From assembly GCF_014529985.1 (NCBI RefSeq), contig NZ_JACVMU010000001.1, forward strand, positions 434,001 to 498,000: 64,000 bases of DNA, written 5' to 3'. The notes below the pieces were generated by a model. It ran no database searches and was not told the origin of the DNA. It saw nothing but the letters and a program-made list of their open reading frames with translations. This DNA comes from Leucobacter sp. cx-42. Lineage in GTDB: Bacteria > Actinomycetota > Actinomycetes > Actinomycetales > Microbacteriaceae. The position numbers and the translations under genes were made by a program. Of this stretch, positions 9,533 through 16,777 are shown in pieces; the stretch's first letter is position 1; every line of letters starts with the position of its first letter.

Positions 9533-10162
9533 ATGACTGATGCGCGCGTAGTGAGAACACGGGCTGCCCTCCACCGGGCCGTACTGAACCTCGCGAGCGC
9601 AAAACATATCAGCACCGTCACCGTTTCTGAGCTTGCCGCTGAGGCTGGCATCAACCGTGTGACGTTCTACAAGCACTACGCGACCCCCTCAGAAACTCTT
9701 GCCGATGTCATTGGCGGGATGCTCGCTGAAACTGACAGCGGTCGCGAGACGCGCAACGCATACGCCGACGAGTCGACGCCTCGCATCCTTGAGATGTGGG
9801 CGGGCTTCACCCACCTCGTCGACCACGTTGAAGACAACCACGAGCTCTACCGTCTCGGCTTCGAGGACCCCCTCGACGGCACCGTACGCGAAGCACTCAC
9901 CAAGCACGCCTACGAGTCGCTGCTGTGGCACCTTGAGCTGCGCCGCAACTGGGCAACCACCCCCGCAGACATCGACATCGACATGGTCGCTTGGGTGCTC
10001 GCAAGCGCGCTCGCAACTGCCATCGGCTACTGGCTTGGCGACGCCTCATTTACCCGCGAAGATCTGCGTGCCAACTTCGGTGTCGTGTACCCCGAGTGGA
10101 TGCGCACCGAGCCCGATGGAACTGTGCTCGATCGCGGCGCGCTGTTCCCGCCGCTGCGATAG
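9533..10162 (+). CDS. TetR/AcrR family transcriptional regulator
   Basis: This 209-aa repressor has its helix-turn-helix at about residues 26-52 (ISTVTVSELAAEAGINRVTFYKHY) and a helical ligand-binding C-terminus. The ATG at 9533 was chosen because the family domain starts directly after it; an ATG at 9491 would add 14 residues. It stands alone between the fumC terminator and a repeat-rich intergenic region, and no palindrome or obvious target gene is adjacent. Function beyond DNA binding is unknown. Confidence 0.85.
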   Translation: MTDARVVRTRAALHRAVLNLASAKHISTVTVSELAAEAGINRVTFYKHYATPSETLADVIGGMLAETDSGRETRNAYADESTPRILEMWAGFTHLVDHVEDNHELYRLGFEDPLDGTVREALTKHAYESLLWHLELRRNWATTPADIDIDMVAWVLASALATAIGYWLGDASFTREDLRANFGVVYPEWMRTEPDGTVLDRGALFPPLR

Positions 10163-10232
10163 GCACTGTTCTGAGCTCTTGGTGCTACCCTGCGTTGGCG
10201 CCACCCCCGCGAGGCTTTGGCGCTCAACCCCG

Positions 10233-10320
10233 CGAGATCGACCGATTCTGTCGAGATGGGGTCATTCTTGCGCATGAAAGTGCCAGTTTCGGCAGAAACC
10301 CCCTGTTTCGAGGGGTTAGC
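10233..10320 (+). repeat. Dispersed palindromic intergenic element, copy A
   Basis: About 88 nt that align with the minus strand of 29482-29570. Shared blocks are CGAGAT, TTCTGTCGAGA followed by GGGGT, CGGCAGAAA and CTGTTTCG. Inside, TTCTGTCGAGA and TTTCGGCAGAA form an imperfect inverted repeat (9 of 11), so the transcript can fold into a stem. Confidence 0.7.
10276..10320 (+). repeat. 45-nt repeat, unit 1
   Basis: The pattern is GAAAGTGCC, 8 variable bases, CAGAAACCCC, 9 variable bases, then GGGGTTAGC. It recurs with identical spacing at 10651-10695. CCCC and GGGG around the variable 9-mer can form a small hairpin. Confidence 0.75.
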
Positions 10321-10625
10321 TCGGGGTTGGGGCGAGTTTTAGGCCTATGTTCGCTGGGTTGGCCCCCGCAACCCTCGTCTCGCTGCTCCCGCCGCTAGGC
10401 CAATGCGTGGCGTTGGCGCTCAGTTTCCGCGTCTGGGGCTCTGCTATGGGAGAGAAAGGGCCGGCCCTATGGCCGGGCGTCTTTTCCCCTCACCACGGGC
10501 TTTCGGATGGCTGAGCGAGCTGTGTAGGCACGGGCTGGTGACTAAGGCACTGGTCGGCACAAGCAGTGCATTCACCATTGGCCCCGTGCAGCGCGCCGAG
10601 CACCCCGCGAAACAGGCCCACAAAT

Positions 10626-10667
10626 GCACAGAGGGCACTTTCAAACAATTGAAAGTGCCCTCTGTGC
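10626..10667. repeat. Long perfect inverted repeat
   Basis: Nineteen bases (10626-10644, beginning GCACAGAGGGCACTTTCAA) are followed by the 4-nt loop ACAA and their exact complement (10649-10667). It lies 44 bp downstream of the gcdH stop. Neither strand carries a clear T-run after it, so it may be a terminator of the gcdH transcript, an RNA-stabilising stem or part of the adjoining repeat. Confidence 0.8.
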
Positions 10668-10695
10668 CAGAAACCCCGAGTCTTACGGGGCTAGC
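10651..10695 (+). repeat. 45-nt repeat, unit 2
   Basis: GAAAGTGCC, 8 bases, CAGAAACCCC, 9 bases, GGGGCTAGC. It has the same length and spacing as unit 1, with unrelated variable segments. Its first part overlaps the right arm of the long inverted repeat. Confidence 0.75.
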
Positions 10696-10710
10696 AAGCG
10701 AAAAGTAAGA

Positions 10711-11874
10711 CTAGAACGCTGCGATACCGGTCAGCTCGCGGCCGATGACGAGCTGGTGTACCTCGTCGGTGCCCTCGTAGGTGCGCACCGACTCCAGGTT
10801 CGCCATGTGGCGCATCACGGGGAAGTCGCTCGTGATGCCGTCGCCACCGAGGATGCCACGGCAGGTGCCCGCAATCTTGATCGCTTCACGCACGTTGTTC
10901 AGCTTGCCGACCGAGATCTGGCCGTACGAGAGGTTGCCTGCGTCCTTGAGGCGGCCGAGGTGCAGCGCGAGCAGCAGACCCTTTTCGTACTCAACGAACA
11001 TGTCTGCGAGCTGCGCCTGGATGATCTGCTTCGAGCCGATCGGTGCTCCGAAGACCTGGCGGGTCTGCGAGCGCTCAACAGCGACCTCGAGGCACGAGCG
11101 TGCTGCGCCCATGACGCCCCAAGCGATGCCGTAGCGTGCCTCGTTCAGGCACTTGAACGGCGACGAGAGACCCTTCGAGCCGGGGAGGATCGCGTCGAGC
11201 GGCAGGCGCACGTCGGTGAGCTCGATCTCGGTCTGCAGCGAGGCACGCATCGAGAGCTTGTTCTCAATCGCGGTTGCCTTGAAGCCGGGGGTCTCGGTGG
11301 GCACGACAAAGCCGCGCACGATGCCCTCTTCGTCCTTTGCCCAAATGACACCGACCTTGGCGATGGTTGCGAGGCCGATCCAACGCTTCTTGCCATTGAG
11401 TACCCACTCGTCGCCGTCACGGCGTGCGGTGGTGAGCATAGTGTTGGGGTCCGATCCGCCCTGCGGCTCGGTGAGGCCGAAGAAGCCGACAGCCTCGCCG
11501 CGACCCATTGCGGGCAGCCACTGCTGCTTCTGCTCTTCAGAACCGAACTTGTAGATCGCGCCCATTGCGAGCGAACCCTGCACCGAAAGCGCCGTGCGGA
11601 AGCCCGAGTCAACCGCCTCAAACTCCATCGCTACGAGGCCGTACGCGACCGACGATGCACCCTTCAGGCCGTAGCCATCCATGTACATACCGAAGGCACC
11701 GAATTCGCCAACCTCGGGCAGCAGCTCGACGGGAAGACGGCGGTCCTCAAAGGCCTGGTCGATGATCGGCTTGATGCGGGTCTGCGCGAATTCGCGCGCC
11801 TTCATCTGCCACTCACGCTCCTCTTCGGTCACGAAGTCGGAAACGTTGAACAGCTGGTCAATCGTGGTGGTCAT
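10711..11874 (-). CDS. gcdH: Glutaryl-CoA dehydrogenase
   Basis: This 387-aa FAD enzyme oxidatively decarboxylates glutaryl-CoA to crotonyl-CoA. Within the acyl-CoA dehydrogenase superfamily it carries GcdH-specific stretches, notably CLNEARYGIAWGVMGAA (about 242-258) and LGRLKDAGNLSYGQ. The catalytic base is Glu367 in TYEGTD. The ATG at 11874 is preceded by AAAGGAG; an upstream ATG at 12075 would add unrelated residues. A CaiB/BaiF CoA-transferase lies 70 bp upstream on the same strand, so glutarate can be activated and oxidised by one operon. Confidence 0.9.
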   Translation of the reverse strand: MTTTIDQLFNVSDFVTEEEREWQMKAREFAQTRIKPIIDQAFEDRRLPVELLPEVGEFGAFGMYMDGYGLKGASSVAYGLVAMEFEAVDSGFRTALSVQGSLAMGAIYKFGSEEQKQQWLPAMGRGEAVGFFGLTEPQGGSDPNTMLTTARRDGDEWVLNGKKRWIGLATIAKVGVIWAKDEEGIVRGFVVPTETPGFKATAIENKLSMRASLQTEIELTDVRLPLDAILPGSKGLSSPFKCLNEARYGIAWGVMGAARSCLEVAVERSQTRQVFGAPIGSKQIIQAQLADMFVEYEKGLLLALHLGRLKDAGNLSYGQISVGKLNNVREAIKIAGTCRGILGGDGITSDFPVMRHMANLESVRTYEGTDEVHQLVIGRELTGIAAF

Positions 11875-11944
11875 GATGCTCCTTTGGCTCACTACCGTGT
11901 GAAATGCAGGTGATGTTAGGGAAGAACGGGGCGCGGATCGGTGC

Positions 11945-13138
11945 CTAGCGCGGCAGCCACTCCGCGTTCTGGTGCTCGCCAACGCGCGGGGGCGGGGTGC
12001 CGTAGCGCGGGGGCGTTGCAGAGAACGAGATTGGGGTGGCAACTGAGCGGAGGGTTCGTTCGACACCCTCGTCATCCAGTGCGTGCGTCTCGGCTACGGG
12101 TTCGAGGCCGAGCGAGTCTGCGAGTTCCAGCGCCTGCGCGATCGTGTTCACGCGGCCTGCGGGAATAACCGCGGCGGTGAATTCTTCGATCCACTCCGCT
12201 GCGGGACGGGTCTTCAGGCGGACCTCGAGCGCCTCGCGGAGGCTGACTCGGTTCGCCACGCGATCCACGTTCGTTGCGTAGCGCGGATCAGTCGCCAGCT
12301 CAGGAATACCGAGCACGTCACACAGCCGGGCAAACTGGCCGTCGGTGCCCACTGCGAGCGCGATGGCCTGATCCGCCGCTGCGAAGGTCTCGTAGGGCGA
12401 AATCGACGGGTGGGCGTTGCCCATACGACCGGGCGAGACGCCCGTCTCGAGGGTCGAAGAAGTCTGGTTCGCGAGCGCCGAAAGCAGCGATCCGAGCAGG
12501 GTGACCTTGACGTGCTGGCCGCGGCCGGTCATGTCGGTGCCGGGGGTCTCACGTGCACGGAGTGCGGCCTGGATACCGATGACCGAGTTCAGACCGGTGA
12601 GAATGTCGACGAGAGCGACACCGACCTTGGTGGGCTCGCCACCGTCGGCGTCGGCGCGACCGGTGATGCTCATGAGTCCGCCGACGGCCTGGACGAGCAA
12701 GTCATAACCGGGAAGGTTTTTGCCCTCAGCATCGCCGAAGCCCGAGATCGAGCAGTACACGACACCGGGGTTCTCGGCTGCGACCTCGTCGTAGCTCAGG
12801 CCAAACTTGGCCATCGTGCCCGGCTTAAAGTTCTCGATGACCACGTCAGCGGTGCGCGCGAGTTCGGCAGCGCGTGCCTTACCCTCTTCCGAGCGAAGAT
12901 CGCAGACGACCGAGCGCTTACCGCGGTTCACGCCTGCAAAGTAGGTGCTCTGGCCGATTGCGTTCGTCGGCGGGTTCCACTGCCGAGTGCCGTCGCCCTC
13001 TGGACTTTCGATCTTGATGACGTCTGCGCCGAAATCGGCAAGAATCATCGTGGCGTGCGGACCCGCGAGAACTCGCGAGAAGTCGGCTACTCGAATGCCG
13101 CTGAGCGGCCCCTGGGATGCATGTACGTCGTCGGTCAC
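11945..13138 (-). CDS. CaiB/BaiF (class III) CoA-transferase, probably for glutarate
   Basis: This 397-aa enzyme moves CoA between acyl-CoA donors and carboxylic acids. Family features are the N-terminal LSGIRVADFSRVLAGPHATMILADFGADVIKIE and the catalytic Asp146 in GYDLLVQA. It is co-directional with glutaryl-CoA dehydrogenase, 70 bp ahead of it, which matches the pairing of human SUGCT with GCDH. A succinyl-CoA:glutarate transferase role is therefore inferred from context. The opposite-strand PucR-type regulator starts 83 bp away. Confidence 0.88.
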   Translation of the reverse strand: MTDDVHASQGPLSGIRVADFSRVLAGPHATMILADFGADVIKIESPEGDGTRQWNPPTNAIGQSTYFAGVNRGKRSVVCDLRSEEGKARAAELARTADVVIENFKPGTMAKFGLSYDEVAAENPGVVYCSISGFGDAEGKNLPGYDLLVQAVGGLMSITGRADADGGEPTKVGVALVDILTGLNSVIGIQAALRARETPGTDMTGRGQHVKVTLLGSLLSALANQTSSTLETGVSPGRMGNAHPSISPYETFAAADQAIALAVGTDGQFARLCDVLGIPELATDPRYATNVDRVANRVSLREALEVRLKTRPAAEWIEEFTAAVIPAGRVNTIAQALELADSLGLEPVAETHALDDEGVERTLRSVATPISFSATPPRYGTPPPRVGEHQNAEWLPR

Positions 13139-13181
13139 ATCTCCAGTGTACGTTTGGCCTCGACGTCATTGTGTGACAAAG

Positions 13182-13210
13182 TGCACAACTTGTTTCGTAT
13201 CAACTGTGCA
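13182..13210. promoter_or_regulatory. Inverted half-sites in the CoA-transferase/PucR promoter region
   Basis: TGCACA (13182-13187) and TGTGCA (13205-13210) form an inverted pair separated by 17 bp between two divergent genes. It is a candidate operator for the PucR-type regulator; the arms are short. Confidence 0.35.
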
Positions 13211-13221
13211 ATGATGGCAGC

Positions 13222-14769
13222 ATGGCTACACTGTCGCAGCTCCTCGCGATTCCCAGTTTGGGGCTTCGCCTCATCCAGGCTGGCCGCCGCGATCCTGAGC
13301 TCACCTGGGGATCCGTGACCGAGCTCCTCAACCTCTCGGAGTATCTCGAGGGTGGCGAGATCATTATGACGACGGGCCTCGCGCTCGATGGTGATGATCC
13401 GCGCTGGCGTGACTTCGTTGCGAGCCTCAGCCGAGCGCAGGTCGCCGCGATTGGCTTCGGCATTGGCGTGAATCACGACCAGGTACCGGCGCAACTCGTG
13501 CAGGCAGCAAGCACCTACCAGGTGGCCCTCTTCGAGATTGCCCTTCCGACGCCGTTCATCGCGATCAGTAAGGCGATCGCCGAGCTGTTGCGCACTGACG
13601 AGCTTCGCGAGACGCGCAATGCGCTCCGCATCCAGGAGCGGCTCCTCGACAGTGCCCGCAGTGAGCAAGAGCCGGCGGCCGTGCTCGCGAGTATCGCGCA
13701 GGCAACCGGGCGCCAGCTTGGCGTCGTGAGCAATGACGGCAGTGTGCTCGCAGCCACCGGCGGATTCGCAGCCGCACAAACCGCAGCCCACGGAGCAGCC
13801 CCAGGCTCGGTGCAGGCGATGGAGCAGGTGCCCCTCAACTCCGCCGGATCGCTCCAGCTCCACATCTCAGGCGGCACGCCGCTCTCCCCCGAGGGCCGCT
13901 CGGTCATCGCGGCGGGCGCGATCGTCCTCGGGCTCGGCATCCGTGGCAGCAGCGCTGCCGAGGCGCGCGAACGTCAGCAGTGGGCACGGCTCACCGAGGG
14001 CCTCCTCACCGGGACCCAGGCACCCGCCGCGCTATCAGTACTGTTCCCCTCGCACCCGCTGCCGGAGACCGTGCGCGCGGTTGCCGTGCAGGGATCCGCC
14101 GAAGATCTCGTCGAGTGGCGTTCACGGTCGCGCTCGGGATTCGAGCGCCTCATCACTTCCGCGTTGCCACATATTTCCGCGCCCGGTATCGCACAGGCCT
14201 GGCAGCTCGTGTCTGACACGCCAGCTGCCATCGATGCCGCGGTCTCTGCCGCGCACGCGCATGGCCTCGACGTCGTACTCGGGCGGCCCGTTGCCGCTGA
14301 GGATGCGCCGCTGAGTCGGCGATCCGCGCTCGCCAAGCTCCCGACGCTGTCGACCACCGCGCCCCTCTACATCGCCCCGCGCGTGCCAGAGACCATCTGG
14401 GCGGATCGCACCTCCCCCGTCCTCGAAACCCTCATGACGCTGCCGGGTAGCGCCGCGGACGGCGGGGTCGCTGGCGGCTACCCCGCGCCAAGCGCCGAAC
14501 TTGCCGCGCGCGTGCTTGGTCCACTCGCGCGTGAATCAACGGAGCTCACGGTGGCGGATCGCGAGACGCTGCGAGTCACCCTCCGCGCCGTGTTCGAGGC
14601 CGACGGTCAGCGCGGCCCGGCTGCCACAGCTCTCGGCATTCACCGAAACACGCTGCGTGACCGCATGCAGCGGATCGAGCGACTCATCGGGCGCTCACTC
14701 TCGGAACCCGACGACCGAGCCGAGATCTGGATCGCGCTGCGCCTCGAGGAGCAGACCTTTGCGCAGTGA
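13222..14769 (+). CDS. PucR family transcriptional regulator
   Basis: This 515-aa regulator has an N-terminal PucR domain (about residues 3-115, TLSQLLAIPSLGLRLIQAG), a middle GGDEF-like CdaR-type region and a C-terminal helix-turn-helix (about 460-510, RGPAATALGIHRNTLRDRMQRIERL). PucR-type proteins usually activate catabolic genes next to them. It is divergent from the CoA-transferase/gcdH pair, so it is probably the glutarate-pathway regulator. The ATG at 13222 has no strong ribosome site. Confidence 0.9.
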   Translation: MATLSQLLAIPSLGLRLIQAGRRDPELTWGSVTELLNLSEYLEGGEIIMTTGLALDGDDPRWRDFVASLSRAQVAAIGFGIGVNHDQVPAQLVQAASTYQVALFEIALPTPFIAISKAIAELLRTDELRETRNALRIQERLLDSARSEQEPAAVLASIAQATGRQLGVVSNDGSVLAATGGFAAAQTAAHGAAPGSVQAMEQVPLNSAGSLQLHISGGTPLSPEGRSVIAAGAIVLGLGIRGSSAAEARERQQWARLTEGLLTGTQAPAALSVLFPSHPLPETVRAVAVQGSAEDLVEWRSRSRSGFERLITSALPHISAPGIAQAWQLVSDTPAAIDAAVSAAHAHGLDVVLGRPVAAEDAPLSRRSALAKLPTLSTTAPLYIAPRVPETIWADRTSPVLETLMTLPGSAADGGVAGGYPAPSAELAARVLGPLARESTELTVADRETLRVTLRAVFEADGQRGPAATALGIHRNTLRDRMQRIERLIGRSLSEPDDRAEIWIALRLEEQTFAQ

Positions 14770-14809
14770 GGTGATGTGCCGGGCAATTGCGTGGCCCGTC
14801 CCGAGGATT

Positions 14810-15151
14810 TTACTCAAGCGTCATTCGCACCGTGGCTCGCCATTCGAGGCCGCTCGAAAGGTCGGTCTGCAACAACCCATGCCCGTCTGAGCCGAGGCAG
14901 GAGGCCGCTGGGTAGTACCTGCTTAATAGATCACCACACGCAGCAATGCAGAGAAGCAGGGCTTGCATTGAATCGGCTCCAAAGATTCTTTGACGTACAA
15001 AGAGTTTCTCGTCGGGGGCCCATACCTCGTAGACAAATTCCGCGTACTCGGAGTCCTCATCCGGCGCATGGTGCGATCCGTTCACGCACAAGATCACTAT
15101 CTGCACTGGCCCGTCAGGAGTATCAACGGTACGACTAGCTACGGTCTCCAT
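14810..15151 (-). CDS. Hypothetical protein, DUF6968-like
   Basis: This is a small cytoplasmic protein of about 113 aa with the pattern METVASRTVDTPDGPVQIVI near its start and FGADSMQALLLCIAACGDLL in the middle, which resembles DUF6968-type proteins of unknown function. The start is uncertain: no good ribosome site is seen, and an in-frame TTG at 15220 would add 23 residues. It lies downstream of, and on the same strand as, the 222-aa membrane-anchored protein, 257 bp away. The assignment is by eye and could be wrong. Confidence 0.5.
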   Translation of the reverse strand: METVASRTVDTPDGPVQIVILCVNGSHHAPDEDSEYAEFVYEVWAPDEKLFVRQRIFGADSMQALLLCIAACGDLLSRYYPAASCLGSDGHGLLQTDLSSGLEWRATVRMTLE

Positions 15152-15408
15152 CACGTGAGTTTGCACGACATGATGTTGTATCGCAAGCGTTGACAGGTGA
15201 TGGCCGTCAGCACCCTTCAACAGCGGCCGAACGCTGTTCGATGCAAGAAACCGGACAGGATGTCCGAGAAGCCACTCAGAACGCGCTGTTCAGAGTTTCC
15301 TTCAAGTCTGCCACCGGCCAAACCCGTTCAAACACCCCGTTTTGTGTGACGCGCCCCTTCTTGACGGGGTTGAGTCAGCAGGCGGAGGTGAACTCAAAAG
15401 TGTGCCGT

Positions 15409-16077
15409 CTAGTACAACAAGAACTGCGCGGAAGCCTTGCTCGTGGTCCCAACGACCGCAGTGCGCAGGTGGTAGGTCGCGCCGTCGCCAATCACGTCGT
15501 CGCGCGTGATGTCACACGTTTCGGGATCTGAACGGGTGCGGTCCCAGACAATGGGTTCGGTTTCGAGCGGCTTGCCTGGCACCAGGATGATCTGGCGCTT
15601 GGTCTGATCAGTCTGGCAATCGGTCGAACGCCAGACGATATCGTCACCACTGGAGACTTCAAACGTCATCGCGGCGGTGCCGAGGTCAATGATGCACTCA
15701 ACTTCGCTCGTGTTCTCAACGGTCAGTGAGAGCTCCGGAAGCTCGCCAGGATCGTACGAGTCGTGGTCGACCACCGCGGTCACCATGACGCGCGCCTGAG
15801 CGCACGCATCTGGCTCGCCTTCCTTCTTCTCCGTCGCGGACTTCTGCTTCTCCTGCGCGGTGATGTCGGCTGGCACATCGACCTTCTGCGCGCCAGAACC
15901 GGAGCCGCTGGAATCAGAACCGCCGAACACGCCACTCAACGACATGATGAGCAGCACGATGAGCGCAATGACGATTAGCAGGCCGCCGAACACGACGATC
16001 CGCCGACGACGATAGACACTCTTGTCCAGGCCACCGGTCGGGGCCTGTCCTGGGGTCTGTCGCGCATTGCCTGGCAT
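15409..16077 (-). CDS. Membrane-anchored hypothetical protein
   Basis: This 222-aa protein has a short Pro/Gly-rich cytoplasmic N-terminus, a basic RRRR stop, one membrane helix (about 27-48) and a Ser/Gly linker followed by an extracytoplasmic domain. The domain reads as a beta-sandwich (LPELSLTVENTSEVECIIDLG) with three Cys residues. The family appears to be restricted to actinobacteria; no function is assigned. It lies 18 bp downstream of the acetyltransferase stop and could share its transcript. Confidence 0.75.
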   Translation of the reverse strand: MPGNARQTPGQAPTGGLDKSVYRRRRIVVFGGLLIVIALIVLLIMSLSGVFGGSDSSGSGSGAQKVDVPADITAQEKQKSATEKKEGEPDACAQARVMVTAVVDHDSYDPGELPELSLTVENTSEVECIIDLGTAAMTFEVSSGDDIVWRSTDCQTDQTKRQIILVPGKPLETEPIVWDRTRSDPETCDITRDDVIGDGATYHLRTAVVGTTSKASAQFLLY

Positions 16078-16095
16078 GAATTCAGGCTACCGCGA

Positions 16096-16623
16096 TTACG
16101 CAGAGAGGCGCTTGATCATTCGCGTGTTGCCGAGCGTGTTCGGCTTTACACGGGCGAGATCCAGGAACTCCGCGATGCCCTCATCCGTCGAGCGCAACAG
16201 CTCGGCGTACACGTCAGCCGCAACGAGCGACTCGTTTTCTTCGACCGCAGAGAAGCCGTGGCGCTCGAAGAACGTGGTCTCAAACGTCAGGCAGAAGAGC
16301 TGCTCAAGACCGAGCGCGCGTGCGCGGTCTTGGAGCGCATCGAGCAGCATGTGCCCGATGCCCTTGCCAAGCCACTCTTCAGAGACGCCAAGCGTGCGTA
16401 CCTCACCGAGCTGCTCCCACATCACGTGCACTGCGCCATAGCCGACAACGTTTTCGTCGCCGTCGACCGCAACAAGAAATTCGGGAACTGCCGCGTACAG
16501 ATCAACAAGATCTTTACCGAGCAAAATACGTCGGGCAATCAGCGGTTCCATAAGCGCCACCATTGCGCGCACGTCCTGCGTGCGCGCCTGGCGAATGGTT
16601 ACTGCCGATGCCTGAATTTCCAT
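16096..16623 (-). CDS. Amino-acid N-acetyltransferase, Rv2747 (ArgA) type
   Basis: This 175-aa GNAT enzyme closely resembles mycobacterial Rv2747 in length and in diagnostic stretches: LGEVRTLGVSEEWLGKGIGHMLLD (acetyl-CoA loop), CLTFETTFFERHGF and IAEFLDLARVKPNTLGNTRM. Rv2747 acetylates L-glutamine or L-glutamate for the first step of arginine synthesis. A clpC gene lies upstream and a membrane-anchored protein downstream. The name is by resemblance; substrate preference cannot be read here. Confidence 0.85.
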   Translation of the reverse strand: MEIQASAVTIRQARTQDVRAMVALMEPLIARRILLGKDLVDLYAAVPEFLVAVDGDENVVGYGAVHVMWEQLGEVRTLGVSEEWLGKGIGHMLLDALQDRARALGLEQLFCLTFETTFFERHGFSAVEENESLVAADVYAELLRSTDEGIAEFLDLARVKPNTLGNTRMIKRLSA

Positions 16624-16717
16624 GAGCTGAGTCTACTCTTTCGTGTGATTGCTCGGATCCGCCCCCCTTCAGGGGACAGCGATGGGAGGCGGATCCAGAC
16701 CTCCCGCAGCAGGGAAC

Positions 16718-16757
16718 GCAAGAGGCCGGCACCCCCGAGGGGATACCGGCCTCTTGC
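16718..16757. terminator. Hairpin terminator between clpC and the acetyltransferase
   Basis: GCAAGAGGCCGG (16718-16729) and CCGGCCTCTTGC (16746-16757) form a perfect 12-bp stem, with CCCC/GGGG able to pair inside the loop. It lies 21 bp past the clpC stop. There is no T-run, as is common for high-GC actinobacterial terminators. Confidence 0.7.
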
Positions 16758-16777
16758 AACTGGCTAGCGGGTGAGCC

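Larger units (their letters stand above)
10163..10710. other. Repeat-rich intergenic region without a convincing gene
   Basis: This 548-bp gap between the TetR gene and gcdH holds two related 45-nt repeats, an 88-nt palindromic element with a relative near 29.5 kb and one long perfect inverted repeat. The open frames here (for example 10403-10708, plus) have no ribosome site and no recognisable protein pattern, so they are not annotated. Confidence 0.7.

Noticed and set aside
10403-10708. 101-codon frame between the TetR gene and gcdH
   Set aside because: It runs through repeats and an inverted repeat, has no ribosome site and no recognisable protein pattern.
15221-15408. Possible third copy of the dispersed palindromic repeat
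   Set aside because: Only short pieces (GTCAAGAAGGGG and GGGGTGTTTG on the minus strand) resemble the element; block order and spacing do not match.
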